From positions 174,969-238,968 of the forward strand of contig NZ_JALEIK010000019.1 in assembly GCF_022770205.1 (NCBI RefSeq): a DNA stretch of 64,000 nucleotides, given 5' to 3'. The notes beneath the pieces are model-generated. The model made no database searches. It had not been told where the DNA came from and was given only the letters and a program-made list of their open reading frames with translations. This stretch comes from Helicobacter sp. (GTDB lineage: Bacteria > Campylobacterota > Campylobacteria > Campylobacterales > Helicobacteraceae). Below, in pieces: positions 53,193 through 64,000 of this stretch (position 1 is its first letter; each line of letters opens with the position of its first letter). The position numbers and the translations under genes are program-made.

Positions 53193-53426
53193 AATATAAA
53201 ATATTACTATGCATTCTCTATAATTCTATTTTAAAAAATATAAAAATGGTATTAAAAATTCAATAAATATTGATGCCTACCCATAAAACTAAAAGCGAGT
53301 AAAAATAGCAAAAATTCTTATAAAGCTTCTCTTTTAAAAAGAAAATTTATTCCATAAACGATTAGATTATATTTTATTGTTGGAATATCGTGTAGTTGGA
53401 ATCTTAGATTACATTATTTCTATTAA

Positions 53427-53514
53427 TGGTGCCGAGGGTCGGAATCGAACCGACACGGGGTTGCCCCCACCAGATTTTGAGTCTGGCGCGTCTACCAATT
53501 TCACCACCCCGGCA
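53427..53514 (-). tRNA. tRNA-Leu (anticodon CAA)
   Basis: Reverse strand TGCCGGGGTGGTGAAATTGGTAGACGCGCCAGACTCAAAATCTGG...GGTTCGATTCCGACCCTCGGCACCA; loop CTCAAAA; encoded CCA. Confidence 0.96.
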
Positions 53515-53546
53515 TTTAGAGGCGTAATTATATCCAAAAAATATTT

Positions 53547-53756
53547 TTATATCAAACCTTTTTCTAGTTTTTCTAAGCGCATTTCTTGTATTTTTTGCAT
53601 TTTTGTCAAATTTGCAGTAGCAGTAATTTGATTTAATAACACCCAAAGGCTAAGTGTCGCAAAAAGGATTGTAATCACACAAGCAATCAAAGCAATTTTT
53701 ACCGCTCTTTTTGCTGTGCTTTTAGCTAACTCTAAAGTTTTTTGTTGCTCTTCCAT
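53547..53756 (-). CDS. Small single-TM hypothetical protein (69 aa)
   Basis: One TM and a C-terminal coiled-coil-like segment; fills the gap between tRNA-Leu and the ABC permease. Confidence 0.5.
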   Translation of the reverse strand: MEEQQKTLELAKSTAKRAVKIALIACVITILFATLSLWVLLNQITATANLTKMQKIQEMRLEKLEKGLI

Positions 53757-53772
53757 TCCTATCCCTTTAATT

Positions 53773-54618
53773 TTAAGTTAATCGCATTTTAGAATTTAAA
53801 AAGTAATGATAAAATGCTAAAACAAAAGAAAACAAAGCCAAAACCATCACTATACTAGCACCTGCTTGCAAATCATAATAGTATGCAATTGTAATTCCAC
53901 CCAACATCGCACCACAAGAAATTACACTCGCCCAAAACATCATCTTTCCAAGCGAAGCGGTAAAAATTTCACTGCAATATGCCGGAATGCTCACAAGCGC
54001 AATAACAAGAATAATCCCAACAGAACGCATAGAAATCACAATCCCAACAGCAATTAGCACCATCAATGCAACACTAAACAAGCGCGTGTTAATTCCCTGA
54101 AGTTGCGTAAATTCATTATCGTAAGAAAACGCCAAAATCACACGATATTATAGCAGCAAAAACACAAACAAAAGGAAGCTAAAGCCAGCCATTACAAGAA
54201 TATCATTTTGCGTTATGCTTAAAATACTTCCAAACAAATATCCCATAAAGTCCTTGTTGTATCCCGGAGTTAATTCAACTAAAATCACACCCAATGCCAT
54301 CCCAAATGCCCATAAAGAACCAATTATGGAATCTAAACGCTCTTTTGCATATAAAAGCATATAAGCTAAAATCACTGCACAAAGCACACTAAAACCTGTT
54401 GCACCCACTAAAATAGGCAATCCAAAAAATGCCGCAATCCCAACGCCTCCATAGACACTATGTGCGATTCCACCTGCAATAAAAACCATACGATTTGTTA
54501 CCACAAGCGTGCCGATGATTCCACAAATTATGCTAGTAAAAAATGCTCCCATTAGAGCATTTTGCACAAATGTATAAGAAAGTGCATTAATCAACCAGCC
54601 ACTCCAAACTTTCTTCAT
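53773..54618 (-). pseudogene. ABC-3/ZnuB-type metal ABC transporter permease, interrupted by in-frame TAA
   Basis: ORFs 54148-54618 and 53773-54141 are in the same frame, separated by CTA TAA TAT CGT GTG ATT; the N-half carries the GGIAHSVYGGVGIAAFFG motif and the C-half the GINTRLF/VGIILVIALVSIPA motifs. Confidence 0.75.
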
Positions 54619-55942
54619 TAAGCTCTGTTTTGATTCTGTCCATTTTTACTTGCGCATTTAAATATTCTGCAATCTCTAGCATATCAATTAAAGCATTACG
54701 CATACAGCTAGTAGCTCCCGGACTTGGAGTCATATTAAAAGTGATTCCTTTGCCACTCTTAATTTTTTTCTCTCCTAGCACAAGCTTTTTTAGATTTTTA
54801 TCCAAAACTTGCGGACGGATTCCACCAAAACCTTTTGCATAAGTTAAATCCTCTAATTGAATAGAGGGAATGATTTTCTTAGCTTCTTCCCAAAAATACT
54901 TTTTCCCAATACTTGGAATCTCATACAAAAAATTTCTAAAGATGTAATTGCGAATTTCTTTATCTGATAGCAAATCCCACATAATTTTTGTCGTCGCACT
55001 GCCAAAGCCAAAAACTTTCATAAAATCCAAATAAGTTCCACTTTTAAAGCGTTCTAGTTTTGGTAAAGCAAGTGCTGTTGGTCCTAAACGATTCTTTCCT
55101 TGTGCAACAACATCAGGGTCTCCGTGGATTGCCGCAAAAGGAAGCTTAGGATTTTGCACAGTATAAACCTTGCCTTTTAATTTATCGCCGGGTATAAAAT
55201 AAAAACTTCCAGAAACAGGCAAACAGCCAAGATCAAGACCATAACCCATATTTTGCGCCAAAAACAAAGAATGCGCCCCAGCATCTACAAGCACAAAGGA
55301 CGCGCTAATAGCCTCTTTTCCTTTAGAGCGAATCAAATAGCGTCCATCATTTTGCTGTGTTATGCTTGCTACAAGATAATTAAAAAACACAGCGTGTTCA
55401 GGGCTTAAAGACTGCTCAATCATATGTGTCGCCACAGAGCAAAAATTCATCGCACAAAAGCTCTTACGCATACCAGAACCCACAATATTTTCAGTCCTAT
55501 CACTACCATCTGCCATTTTCACAACATTAGGTTCAATTTCTTTTAAATTCTCTTTTGTAAAGAACTCTAAATCCGGATAAATTTCTTTAAATTCTTCGTG
55601 GCGATTCTTTATAAAATCAACTTCTTTATCTCCTACGCCAATTACCATCTTTTGGTATTCAAAAATACTTTTGTTCTGTAACTTATGATACAAGGCATAA
55701 GATTCTATAAGCTTTGCTGAGCGTGAAACTTTCTTTGCCTTTTCAAAAGTATAATTTGTCTCAATATCTCCTGCGTGGATTGTTTGAGAATTATTATTTC
55801 CACTAGAACTCAATGTTGCAGGTTGTGCGTATTTCTCTAAAAGTGCCACTCTTTTAATGCCTGTATATTGCGTCAAAACATAAAACAACGCACTCCCAGA
55901 AATCCCCGCCCCAATTATTGCCGCATCATAAGAATTATTCAT
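54587..55942 (-). CDS. mqo: Malate:quinone oxidoreductase (FAD-dependent)
   Basis: AAIIGAGISGSALFYVLTQY; SSGNNNSQTIHAGDIETNYT; GYGLDLGCLPVSGSFYFIPGD; TFNMTPSPGATSC. Confidence 0.9.
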   Translation of the reverse strand: MNNSYDAAIIGAGISGSALFYVLTQYTGIKRVALLEKYAQPATLSSSGNNNSQTIHAGDIETNYTFEKAKKVSRSAKLIESYALYHKLQNKSIFEYQKMVIGVGDKEVDFIKNRHEEFKEIYPDLEFFTKENLKEIEPNVVKMADGSDRTENIVGSGMRKSFCAMNFCSVATHMIEQSLSPEHAVFFNYLVASITQQNDGRYLIRSKGKEAISASFVLVDAGAHSLFLAQNMGYGLDLGCLPVSGSFYFIPGDKLKGKVYTVQNPKLPFAAIHGDPDVVAQGKNRLGPTALALPKLERFKSGTYLDFMKVFGFGSATTKIMWDLLSDKEIRNYIFRNFLYEIPSIGKKYFWEEAKKIIPSIQLEDLTYAKGFGGIRPQVLDKNLKKLVLGEKKIKSGKGITFNMTPSPGATSCMRNALIDMLEIAEYLNAQVKMDRIKTELNEESLEWLVD

Positions 55943-56699
55943 TACCTTCTCCTATTTTAGAGTGCCATAAGCCCATGAGCATCTCAACCTCACAAAAATG
56001 CTCATCAAAAGCATTTATGGCATAAGCACTGCTTATATTATTTGGCAAATTATGCACCATAACTTCCTTATTGACATATAAGACTTTTTTTGCATATCCC
56101 AACAAGATAGAAACATCATGAGTTATCATTATTATAGTCTTTTCTTGATTAATTTGCTGTAATAGATGATAAATTTCTTTTTGACTTTTTGGATCAATGC
56201 TTGCAGTTGGCTCATCTAAAACCAACAAATTAGGATTACCACATAGTGCTCTAGCAATTAAAATGCGCTGCCTTTGTCCGCCAGAGAGTGCTCCAATCTT
56301 TTTGTGCGCAAAAGATTCCATATTTAACCTTGCTAAAAGCTCCGTTGCGGTTTCTTTTGCACCCTTTGGCAAAAATCCACCAAAAAGTCCGGGCTTTAAA
56401 AATCCCATCATCACCACTTCAAGTGCCGTAATGGGAAAATGACGATTCAAAAAAGTATTTTGCGGCACATAACCTATGCGCAAGTTAGAATCCTTAATAA
56501 TCTCTCCAGCACTCGGCTTTAAAAGCCCTACTAAAAGGCGTGCTAATGTGGTTTTACCACCACCATTTGGACCAATGATGACCCAAAAATCTCCTTTGGA
56601 AATCGTCCAATCCACATTATATAAAATTCTCTCTTTGGTAAAACAAAATTTAACATTTTTACAAACAATAATTTCTTGTTCGCTTTTATTGCCTAACAT
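55935..56699 (-). CDS. Metal ABC transporter ATP-binding protein (ZnuC-like)
   Basis: GPNGGGKTTLARLLVGLLKP; LSGGQRQRILIARAL; LLVLDEPTASID. Confidence 0.9.
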   Translation of the reverse strand: MLGNKSEQEIIVCKNVKFCFTKERILYNVDWTISKGDFWVIIGPNGGGKTTLARLLVGLLKPSAGEIIKDSNLRIGYVPQNTFLNRHFPITALEVVMMGFLKPGLFGGFLPKGAKETATELLARLNMESFAHKKIGALSGGQRQRILIARALCGNPNLLVLDEPTASIDPKSQKEIYHLLQQINQEKTIIMITHDVSILLGYAKKVLYVNKEVMVHNLPNNISSAYAINAFDEHFCEVEMLMGLWHSKIGEGNE

Positions 56700-58026
56700 T
56701 TAATGCATCTTCCCCAAATAAATTCCGCATTCCATAAATACGATCAATTAGCAGCCTATCTTGCACAATGCCTTTCACATTCTTACCAATTTCCACAGGA
56801 GTGATTAAAATTTTTCCTAAAATTTCTCTCCCTTCTTGTGTTTCATTTTGTAGCGTCCTTAATCCCCATATATCGTGCAAAACATAAATCTCTCCATCCA
56901 TTGCGCCAATATACAACATAATATGCCCCCGCATTCCTAAAAAAGTCGCAAATGGGATTCCATACTTTTTGATAGATTCTAACTTTTGCTCTCTTGAAAG
57001 TCCACTAAGATCTAAATAAACATCCATTTGCGCTTGTGAATTCCTAGGCAAAAAGATTCCAAAATTACCAAAAACATCGCGCAAAAACATAGAACAATCA
57101 CGATTGCCAAACATTCCTCCCCAACCATATTTCTCTCCCATTATATCTTGCCCAAGAGCCGCAACATTTGCATTTGAAAATACCATAGGAAACTTTGCAA
57201 AATCCTTTTGCTTTAGAACTACCCTTTGCGTATGGGTGTAACCACGCGCATTGCGCACATATATTTCTGTTTCAAATTCTTTTTTAGTGCTTCCAACAAG
57301 GGGCAAAAGCATACCAATTCTTGCACTCTCTAAAAACTCTTTGTGTGCATTTGTAAGCGGAGTATAATCCTTTTTGACAACAATAAAATCACGCGTTTTC
57401 CTTAAAGATTCCACTTGATTATCATTTAAGATTCCAACATCTAAGACATTTATCCAACCACTTACAAATCCACTCTCCACATACGCCCACTTTTTAGAAC
57501 GGGAATAATGCGTGATTAAAACAGGTGTGCCTAGATAGATAGAAGAATTCTGCCAATAATCAAAAGGAAAGCCCTCCCCTGCTGTTTTGGGATTATAAAA
57601 GCGTGGTTTATTTGTAGGTAAAACACGCAAATTAGAATTCCGAGTAATAATTGCTGGCTTTTTAACACTAGGGTAATGCTCTAAATTTGCCTCGTATTCT
57701 AAAGCTTGAATTTCCTTTTTTGTATAAGGCAATAAATTTTCCCCATAGCCTAAATTCGCATATGCTGCATTTAATCCCCATCTTAGTGTTTCCTGAGTAA
57801 ATTGTGGCTTTTTATCAAAGGGAGAAAAAAAGCGTGTCAAATACTCCTTTTTCAAGGATTGCATTGCCGCCCTATTTAGCTCTTTAGAATCCCTAACAAA
57901 TGGCGTTAAATCCTGCTCGGGCAGGATTATGTTTGCACTCTGATAATCTTTATGCACACAGCCGCTAAAGAACAAAAAACTAAGGCAAACAAAGATTGCT
58001 AAGATTTTATATTTTTTCATTTCCAC
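56686..58026 (-). CDS. Lipoprotein with SH3-like and NlpC/P60 cysteine peptidase domains
   Basis: Lipobox LFFSGCVHK; YGWGGMFGNRDCSMFLRDVFGNFGIFLPRNSQAQ; MRGHIMLYIG. Confidence 0.85.
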   Translation of the reverse strand: MEMKKYKILAIFVCLSFLFFSGCVHKDYQSANIILPEQDLTPFVRDSKELNRAAMQSLKKEYLTRFFSPFDKKPQFTQETLRWGLNAAYANLGYGENLLPYTKKEIQALEYEANLEHYPSVKKPAIITRNSNLRVLPTNKPRFYNPKTAGEGFPFDYWQNSSIYLGTPVLITHYSRSKKWAYVESGFVSGWINVLDVGILNDNQVESLRKTRDFIVVKKDYTPLTNAHKEFLESARIGMLLPLVGSTKKEFETEIYVRNARGYTHTQRVVLKQKDFAKFPMVFSNANVAALGQDIMGEKYGWGGMFGNRDCSMFLRDVFGNFGIFLPRNSQAQMDVYLDLSGLSREQKLESIKKYGIPFATFLGMRGHIMLYIGAMDGEIYVLHDIWGLRTLQNETQEGREILGKILITPVEIGKNVKGIVQDRLLIDRIYGMRNLFGEDALNVRQ

Positions 58027-58373
58027 ACCCTTTGGTAATTTTCCCTATCAAAGCCTACCATTACATTTTCTTTAGAATCTTTATCATACACAACAATAGG
58101 ACGCTTAAAAAGCATAGGCTCTTTTAAAAGCCACTCCTTAATTTCTGCATCACTTAAATCCAATTCTTTTAAAGCAAGTTTTTTATAAGTTGTCCCTTTT
58201 TTATTTAACAATATTCCAAAACCTACTTGTTTAACCCAAGATTCCAATTCTTCTTGTGTAGGTTTTTCCTTCTTTAAATCAATAAAGGTATATTCCACTC
58301 CTTTAGCATCTAAAAACTGCATTGCCTTCTTAACACTTCCACAAGTTTTGATTCCATACAATCGCATAATCAT
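58017..58373 (-). CDS. ArsC/Spx family protein
   Basis: MRLYGIKTCGSVKKAMQFLDAKGVEYTFIDLKKEKPT. Confidence 0.88.
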   Translation of the reverse strand: MIMRLYGIKTCGSVKKAMQFLDAKGVEYTFIDLKKEKPTQEELESWVKQVGFGILLNKKGTTYKKLALKELDLSDAEIKEWLLKEPMLFKRPIVVYDKDSKENVMVGFDRENYQRVWK

Positions 58374-58428
58374 CCTTTCTAACGCTAAACAATGTCTGCA
58401 TTATACAAAATTAGCCCTTATGCAAATT

Positions 58429-58875
58429 CTAAAACATTGCAAATCCTAGCAAAATACACTTATCAAAATAAGGCAGAACACACATTGCGTGGATTTTCCC
58501 ACTCATTCCAATGTCTTTTAAAGTTTCATAATAAGCAATATCAAATTGCAAATGGCTTCCCCTTTGCGTTGAAACCCCAACTCCACTTTGTGCATTAAAA
58601 GTAATAAACCGCTCTATCCTATCAAACACAAGCACCAAAGGATAAGATTGATTAAAAATTTCTTTTTCTTTTAAAGAAAGTAAATGGTAAGCATCAACGC
58701 TCACAAGCACACGATTCCTAAAACGCACAAAATTACGCTCTAAAGCTTGCTGATGCACCTGCTGATAAAAACTTTCAAAATCCATCGCTTGCAAACACAA
58801 ACAACACATTAAAATTACGATTCCAACTTTACAAAAACAACTAGAGCGTTTCAATAATTTTCTCAAATGCTCCAT
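58429..58875 (-). CDS. Hypothetical exported protein
   Basis: Hydrophobic signal-like N-terminus ([19 protein letters not shown]); overlaps the 3' end of purL. Confidence 0.55.
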   Translation of the reverse strand: MEHLRKLLKRSSCFCKVGIVILMCCLCLQAMDFESFYQQVHQQALERNFVRFRNRVLVSVDAYHLLSLKEKEIFNQSYPLVLVFDRIERFITFNAQSGVGVSTQRGSHLQFDIAYYETLKDIGMSGKIHAMCVLPYFDKCILLGFAMF

Positions 58876-61045
58876 AAAACATTTCTTTTGCTTCTTTTAA
58901 TGGAATCGTAATTGCACCAAGTGAAAGTTTTTCTCCCTCAAGCCTTGCAATTTTAATTAATTCTAAATTAGAATCCCTTAGCATCTTTTCTAGCTTGCTA
59001 ACATTTTTAGATTCCAACGCCACTAAAATCTGTGTGGGTGCTTCCCCAAAGAGTGCTTTAAAATCCAAATCCCCCACCGCTTCACAGCCCATATTTCCAC
59101 GCACACAAGCCTTAGCAAGTGCAATGGCAACGCCCCCTTGATACACATCAACAGCCGCATTTAAGATTCCACACTCATTTGCTAGCACATTCCATAAACA
59201 CAACTCATCGCTTAAAGAAATCTCTGCAATCTCACTCTTAATGGAGTTTCCAAAGTATTTTGCTACCAAACTCCCCCCAAAGCTAGGCACAACACTCTTA
59301 GACTTTAGCAAATACACTTCTAAACCTTCTTTATTGAATTCCGAGCATAAAACACTATGGATATTCTCCACAACACCAACTCCAGCAATACTTGGTGTTG
59401 GATAAATCTCCTTACCATTTGTTTGGTTATACAAACTCACATTTCCACTCACAACAGGTGTATTTAAAGCCTTGCACGCTTCTTTTATCCCCAAACACGC
59501 CTCTTTAAACTGCCACATCACTTGAGCATTCTCTGGACTTCCAAAGTTTAAGCAATCCGTAATTGCCAACGCCCTACCAGAGCGCAATGCAATATCTCTT
59601 CCCACCTTTGCCACCGCTTGCTTTGCACCCTCTCTTGGATTTAAATAACAAAGCCTTGCTTGGCAAGCCACACTCATTGCAAGCCCTTTGCCATTTTCCT
59701 TAATGCGTATCACACTAGCTCCACCTGCACCACTTGACACAATCGTATTTGTCTGCACGCTAGAATCATATTGTGAATACACCCATTCCTTATCGCACAC
59801 TTCAGGGCTACTTAAAAGCGTCTTAAACACCTCACTTTTATTTTTGGATTCCAACTTTTCTACATCTAATGTTTCTATACAATCCAAATAGTTAGGCTTT
59901 TCACTTACAGGACGCTTTAAAATCGGTGCTTTTTCACTAAGTGGCGCAATTGGAGTCTCAGCGCATTTCTCATTATGCCAAAAGAGTTCCATCTTCCCAC
60001 TATCTGTAACCTCCCCAATAATCGCACAATCAAGCTCCCATTTTGTAAAAATCTCTAAAATCTCTTTTTCACAACCCTTTTTAGCACAAATTAGCATTCT
60101 CTCTTGACTCTCACTTAACATTAGCTCATAAGGCGTCATTCCACATTCACGCATTGGCACTTTATCTAAGTGCATCACCATTCCACTGCCACTTCTACCT
60201 GCCATTTCAAAGCTAGAGCTTGTAAGCCCTGCTGCTCCCATATCTTGGATTCCAACAATTAAATCCTTTTGAAACAACTCCAAACACGCTTCAAGTAAAA
60301 GCTTTTCTGTAAAAGGATCGCCCACCTGCACGGTTGGACGCAAGACTTTTGCATCCTCACTAAAAGAATCACTACTCATCACAGCCCCACCTAAGCCATC
60401 ACGCCCTGTTTTTGACCCCACATAAATGACAGGATTCCCAACCCCGCTTGCCTTTCCATAAAAAATTGCGTCCTTTTTTACAATCCCTAAAGCAAAGGCA
60501 TTGACTAAAATATTCCCTGCATAACTTGGCTCAAAACTCATCTCTCCACCAATTGTTGGCACGCCAATACAATTCCCATAACCACCAATCCCCGCCACAA
60601 CACCGCGCAATAAATACCTATGCTTTGCGCCAATGGAATCGCTCCTTGTAATATCCCCAAAACGGATAGAATTTAAGCTTGCAACAACCCTAGCACCCAT
60701 TGTAAAAACATCACGCATAATGCCCCCAACGCCTGTTGCTGCCCCCGCATAAGGCTCAATAAAGCTTGGATGATTATGCGATTCCATCTTAAAGACTGCA
60801 CCATATCCACCACCAATATCAATCACACCTGCATTCTCCCCTGGACCTTGTATCACCCAAGGAGCTTGCGTTGGAAAGCCATTTAAGTAAATTTTACTAG
60901 ATTTATAACTGCAATGCTCACTCCACATTGCTGAAAAAATCCCAAGCTCTACAAGATTTGGCTTACGCCCTAAAATGCTTAGAATACTTGCATAATCCTC
61001 TTCTGTTAGCTTATGTTGCTTTAAGATTTGCGATAGGTTTTCCAT
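58841..61045 (-). CDS. purL: Phosphoribosylformylglycinamidine synthase subunit PurL
   Basis: [33 protein letters not shown]; 734 aa. Confidence 0.98.
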   Translation of the reverse strand: MENLSQILKQHKLTEEDYASILSILGRKPNLVELGIFSAMWSEHCSYKSSKIYLNGFPTQAPWVIQGPGENAGVIDIGGGYGAVFKMESHNHPSFIEPYAGAATGVGGIMRDVFTMGARVVASLNSIRFGDITRSDSIGAKHRYLLRGVVAGIGGYGNCIGVPTIGGEMSFEPSYAGNILVNAFALGIVKKDAIFYGKASGVGNPVIYVGSKTGRDGLGGAVMSSDSFSEDAKVLRPTVQVGDPFTEKLLLEACLELFQKDLIVGIQDMGAAGLTSSSFEMAGRSGSGMVMHLDKVPMRECGMTPYELMLSESQERMLICAKKGCEKEILEIFTKWELDCAIIGEVTDSGKMELFWHNEKCAETPIAPLSEKAPILKRPVSEKPNYLDCIETLDVEKLESKNKSEVFKTLLSSPEVCDKEWVYSQYDSSVQTNTIVSSGAGGASVIRIKENGKGLAMSVACQARLCYLNPREGAKQAVAKVGRDIALRSGRALAITDCLNFGSPENAQVMWQFKEACLGIKEACKALNTPVVSGNVSLYNQTNGKEIYPTPSIAGVGVVENIHSVLCSEFNKEGLEVYLLKSKSVVPSFGGSLVAKYFGNSIKSEIAEISLSDELCLWNVLANECGILNAAVDVYQGGVAIALAKACVRGNMGCEAVGDLDFKALFGEAPTQILVALESKNVSKLEKMLRDSNLELIKIARLEGEKLSLGAITIPLKEAKEMFYGAFEKIIETL

Positions 61046-61218
61046 TTTAGTTTCCTTAAAAGTCTGTATGTAAAATTTACAAAATCACTGAAAGTTTAAC
61101 AAATGGCGCATAAAGTAGAAATAAACTAAGATTGCAATAAAGTTAAATTCTGTAAAATATTTGTGTTTTGCTTCATAGCAATTAGAATTGTTCGAAAAAT
61201 TTAAGGAGAAAAGTAACG

Positions 61219-63642
61219 ATGAAATACATCAAGTTTTTCAAAGAGTTAAACAACAGGGATGTTCCCATAGTTGGAGGGAAGAATGCAAGCATTGGGGAAA
61301 TGTTCCAAGAGCTTGTGCCTATGGGAATCAAAGTCCCAAATGGCTTTGCAATCACAAGTGAAGCCTATTGGTATTTGCTAGATAGTGCTGGGATTAGGGA
61401 AAAAATTAAAGAATTACTTGATGGGATTGATATAACAGAAATTGATGTATTAAATGTCCGCTCCAAAAAAATCCGCGATATGATTTTTGGAACACCCTTA
61501 CCTGAAGATTTGCGTAAAGAAATCCTAGAAGCTTATAGAATCTTAAGCGAAGAATATAATATGGAAGAGGCTGATGTTGCTGTTAGAAGTTCTGCGACTG
61601 CTGAAGACTTACCCGATGCGTCTTTTGCAGGACAGCAAGACACTTATTTAAGTGTGCAAGGGCAAACGGAGCTAATCCACTACATTAAATCCTGCCTTGC
61701 TTCACTCTTCACAGATAGGGCTGTTAGCTATCGCGCTTCAAGGGGATTTGACCATTTTAAAGTGGCACTATCTGTTGGGGTGCAAAAAATGGTGCGCTCT
61801 GATAAAGGGAGTGCAGGGGTTATGTTTAGCATTGATACAGAAACAGGCTTTAAAGATGCAGTCTTTATCACTTCTAGCTGGGGGCTAGGCGAAAATGTTG
61901 TAGGAGGGACAATTAATCCCGATGAATTTTATGTCTTTAAGCCTGCTTTAGAGTTAGGAAAACGCCCCATTTTAAAGCGACAATTAGGTTTTAAAAACAT
62001 TAAAATGGTTTATGCAGCACCCGGAGCCCCTCATCCTACAAAAAATATAAAAACCACAGAAGAAGAGCTAAAAAGCTTCTCCTTAAATGATGATGAGATT
62101 CTAACCCTAGCGCGCTATGCAATCTTGATTGAAAAGCACTATTCCAAAGAAGCAGGTGAATATCGCCCTATGGATATGGAATGGGCAAAAGATGGTTATA
62201 GTGGTGAACTCTTTATTGTCCAAGCGCGCCCAGAAACCGTCCAAAGCCAAAAGATGAAACAACAAAGTAACACTCTTGAGAAATATTTCTTTAAAGAAAA
62301 AATAGAAAGAGAGATTTTACTTACAGGAAAGGCCGTAGGAGGAAAGATTGGCACAGGTAAAGTGCGCATCATTGATAATATCGCAAATATGGGCGAACTC
62401 AAACAAGGCGAAATCCTTGTTACAGACAACACAGACCCAGATTGGGAACCCGCAATGAAAAAGGCTTCTGCTGTGATTACAAATCGCGGTGGGCGCACTT
62501 GCCACGCCGCTATTGTTGCGCGTGAAATTGGTGTTCCAGCAATTGTAGGGGCTGTTGGTGCAACAGAAAAACTAGAAACAGGAATGGAAATAACAATTTC
62601 TTGCGCAGAGGGAGAAAATGGCTTTGTGTATGCAGGAATCCACCCCTTTGAAATAGAAAAGATTGATTTAGATAGCCTAGAACAGCCTAAGACAAAAATT
62701 TATATGAATATTGGAAACCCTGAAAAAGCCTTCGCCTTCTCAAGATTACCAAATAATGGCGTAGGACTTGCTAGAATGGAGTTTGTTATTAACAACTACA
62801 TTAAAGCGCACCCTTTAGCACTCATTGATTTACACAATGGAAACAAAGAGTTTGATGGCGTTGAAGGCGTAAGAGAGATTATGTCAGGCTATGCTAACCC
62901 TAAAGACTTTTTTATTAAAAAAATCGCTGAAGGTGTGGGAATGATTGCTTCAGCATTTTATCCAAAGCCTGTGATTGTGCGCACAAGCGATTTTAAATCC
63001 AACGAATACTGCCGAATGGTAGGCGGAAAGGATTATGAACCCCACGAGGAAAATCCAATGATAGGCTATCGTGGTGCGTGCCGCTATTATTCCGAGCAAT
63101 ACCGCCAAGCATTTGAATGGGAATGTGAAGCACTAGCAATGGCTAGAAATGCAATGGGCTTTAGCAACCTAAAAATTATGATTCCATTTCTTAGAACCCC
63201 AGAAGAAGGACGCAGGGTTTTAGAGATTATGCGTAAAAATGCCCTTGTGCAAGGCGAAAATGGCTTAGAAATTTATGTGATGTGTGAATTGCCTGTGAAT
63301 GTGATTTTAGCCGATGAGTTTTTACAACTCTTTGATGGCCTCTCCATCGGTTCAAACGACTTAACGCAACTCACCTTAGGCGTAGATAGAGATGGAGAGC
63401 TTGTAAGCCATGTCTTTGATGAGAGAAATCCTGCGCTGCTTAAAATGTTTAAAATGGCAATTGAGGCGTGTAAAAAGCAAAACAAATATTGTGGAATCTG
63501 TGGACAAGCACCAAGCGATTACCCAGAAATCGCAGAATTTTTAGCAGAAAATGGCATCACTTCTATCTCATTAAATCCCGATTCCATTATTGAAACTTGG
63601 GATAGAATCGTAAAACTAGAGAAAAAACTAGGAATCTCTTAA
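61219..63642 (+). CDS. ppsA: Phosphoenolpyruvate synthase
   Basis: [50 protein letters not shown]. Confidence 0.98.
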   Translation: MKYIKFFKELNNRDVPIVGGKNASIGEMFQELVPMGIKVPNGFAITSEAYWYLLDSAGIREKIKELLDGIDITEIDVLNVRSKKIRDMIFGTPLPEDLRKEILEAYRILSEEYNMEEADVAVRSSATAEDLPDASFAGQQDTYLSVQGQTELIHYIKSCLASLFTDRAVSYRASRGFDHFKVALSVGVQKMVRSDKGSAGVMFSIDTETGFKDAVFITSSWGLGENVVGGTINPDEFYVFKPALELGKRPILKRQLGFKNIKMVYAAPGAPHPTKNIKTTEEELKSFSLNDDEILTLARYAILIEKHYSKEAGEYRPMDMEWAKDGYSGELFIVQARPETVQSQKMKQQSNTLEKYFFKEKIEREILLTGKAVGGKIGTGKVRIIDNIANMGELKQGEILVTDNTDPDWEPAMKKASAVITNRGGRTCHAAIVAREIGVPAIVGAVGATEKLETGMEITISCAEGENGFVYAGIHPFEIEKIDLDSLEQPKTKIYMNIGNPEKAFAFSRLPNNGVGLARMEFVINNYIKAHPLALIDLHNGNKEFDGVEGVREIMSGYANPKDFFIKKIAEGVGMIASAFYPKPVIVRTSDFKSNEYCRMVGGKDYEPHEENPMIGYRGACRYYSEQYRQAFEWECEALAMARNAMGFSNLKIMIPFLRTPEEGRRVLEIMRKNALVQGENGLEIYVMCELPVNVILADEFLQLFDGLSIGSNDLTQLTLGVDRDGELVSHVFDERNPALLKMFKMAIEACKKQNKYCGICGQAPSDYPEIAEFLAENGITSISLNPDSIIETWDRIVKLEKKLGIS

Positions 63643-63647
63643 TTGAT

Positions 63648-63682
63648 TATAATGCACTTTTTGTGCATTGTATAACTTTTTT
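63648..63682 (+). terminator. Terminator downstream of ppsA
   Basis: Stem TATAATGCAC / GTGCATTGTA with TTTTT loop, followed by a T-rich run. Confidence 0.7.
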
Positions 63683-63764
63683 CGCATTTTATTCTTCGTT
63701 ATTTCACTTCCTTAAAAACACAAAAGTCAATTTTAAAATCCATACAAATTTTTTCATTTTGCCC

Positions 63765-63790
63765 TTGACTTTTCGGGGGGGGGGTAAAAT
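63765..63790 (+). promoter_or_regulatory. Candidate phase-variable promoter with G10 tract
   Basis: TTGACT (63765-63770), G10 (63775-63784), TAAAAT (63785-63790); 14-nt spacer at this tract length. Confidence 0.5.
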
Positions 63791-63850
63791 TCCACTTTTA
63801 AGTCCATTAGGATTTTAAATATTAATTTTATTTTAGGAGAGGAGAGAAAA

Positions 63851-64000
63851 ATGCCAAAAATTTCAAATAGCATAAGTGTGGCTCTAAGCCGTGTTTTATT
63901 AAGTGTAGGAGTGGCTTCAACAATCTGTGTAGCCCAAACCCTAGCCGACACTCAAGATTCTCAACAAGACGCATCGCAACAGTCGGCAAGCCAAATGCCT
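63851..64000 (+). CDS. Partial exported protein, candidate outer-membrane or surface protein (N-terminus only)
   Basis: MPKISNSISVALSRVLLSVGVASTICVAQTLADTQDSQQDASQQSASQMP: signal peptide then Gln/Ser-rich; AGGAGAGGAGAG upstream. Confidence 0.7.
   Translation, partial: MPKISNSISVALSRVLLSVGVASTICVAQTLADTQDSQQDASQQSASQMP

Noticed and set aside
53377-53646. Overlapping ORFs 53377-53631 (+) and 53404-53646 (-)
   Set aside because: Both run through the tRNA-Leu gene; the GAEGRNRTDTG and GGEIGRRARL peptides are typical tRNA mistranslation artefacts.
63754-63951. 65-aa minus-strand ORF through the G10 tract
   Set aside because: Antisense to the signal-peptide gene; better explained as a chance ORF.

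Overview
The window reads as a low-GC campylobacterotal chromosome, most likely a non-pylori Helicobacter, inferred from gene content and order. It is dominated by housekeeping genes. From left to right: the ybgF/pal/tolB/tolA/tolR/tolQ cluster leading into an ATP synthase operon and parAB; birA/fmt; a CZB chemoreceptor; dnaG; rnhA/rnc/aroC; alaS; ccoG; kdsB; nifS/nifU; an SRP RNA; selU/prfB; PIN-PhoH; nrdA; typA; fliK/flgD/flgE; pflB/serS; MATE and AGCS transporters; tRNA-Leu(CAA); a metal ABC system interleaved with mqo; purL; ppsA; and the start of an exported protein. I see no CRISPR array, intact mobile element, prophage or recognisable defence system. The signals most worth checking are: (1) three CBM5/12-like repeats inside the FlgE hook protein; (2) a G10 tract between a -35-like and a -10-like box upstream of an exported protein; (3) an unexplained 125-bp element with 27-bp near-perfect inverted ends at 53068-53192; (4) an oversized AlaS with three apparent insertions; (5) a metal ABC permease split by a single in-frame TAA; (6) a long stem-loop between kdsB and nifS; (7) a recurring GATTCCAA/TTGGAATC word that builds several terminator-like hairpins. 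All calls were made by eye from sequence and recalled family features; no searches were run.
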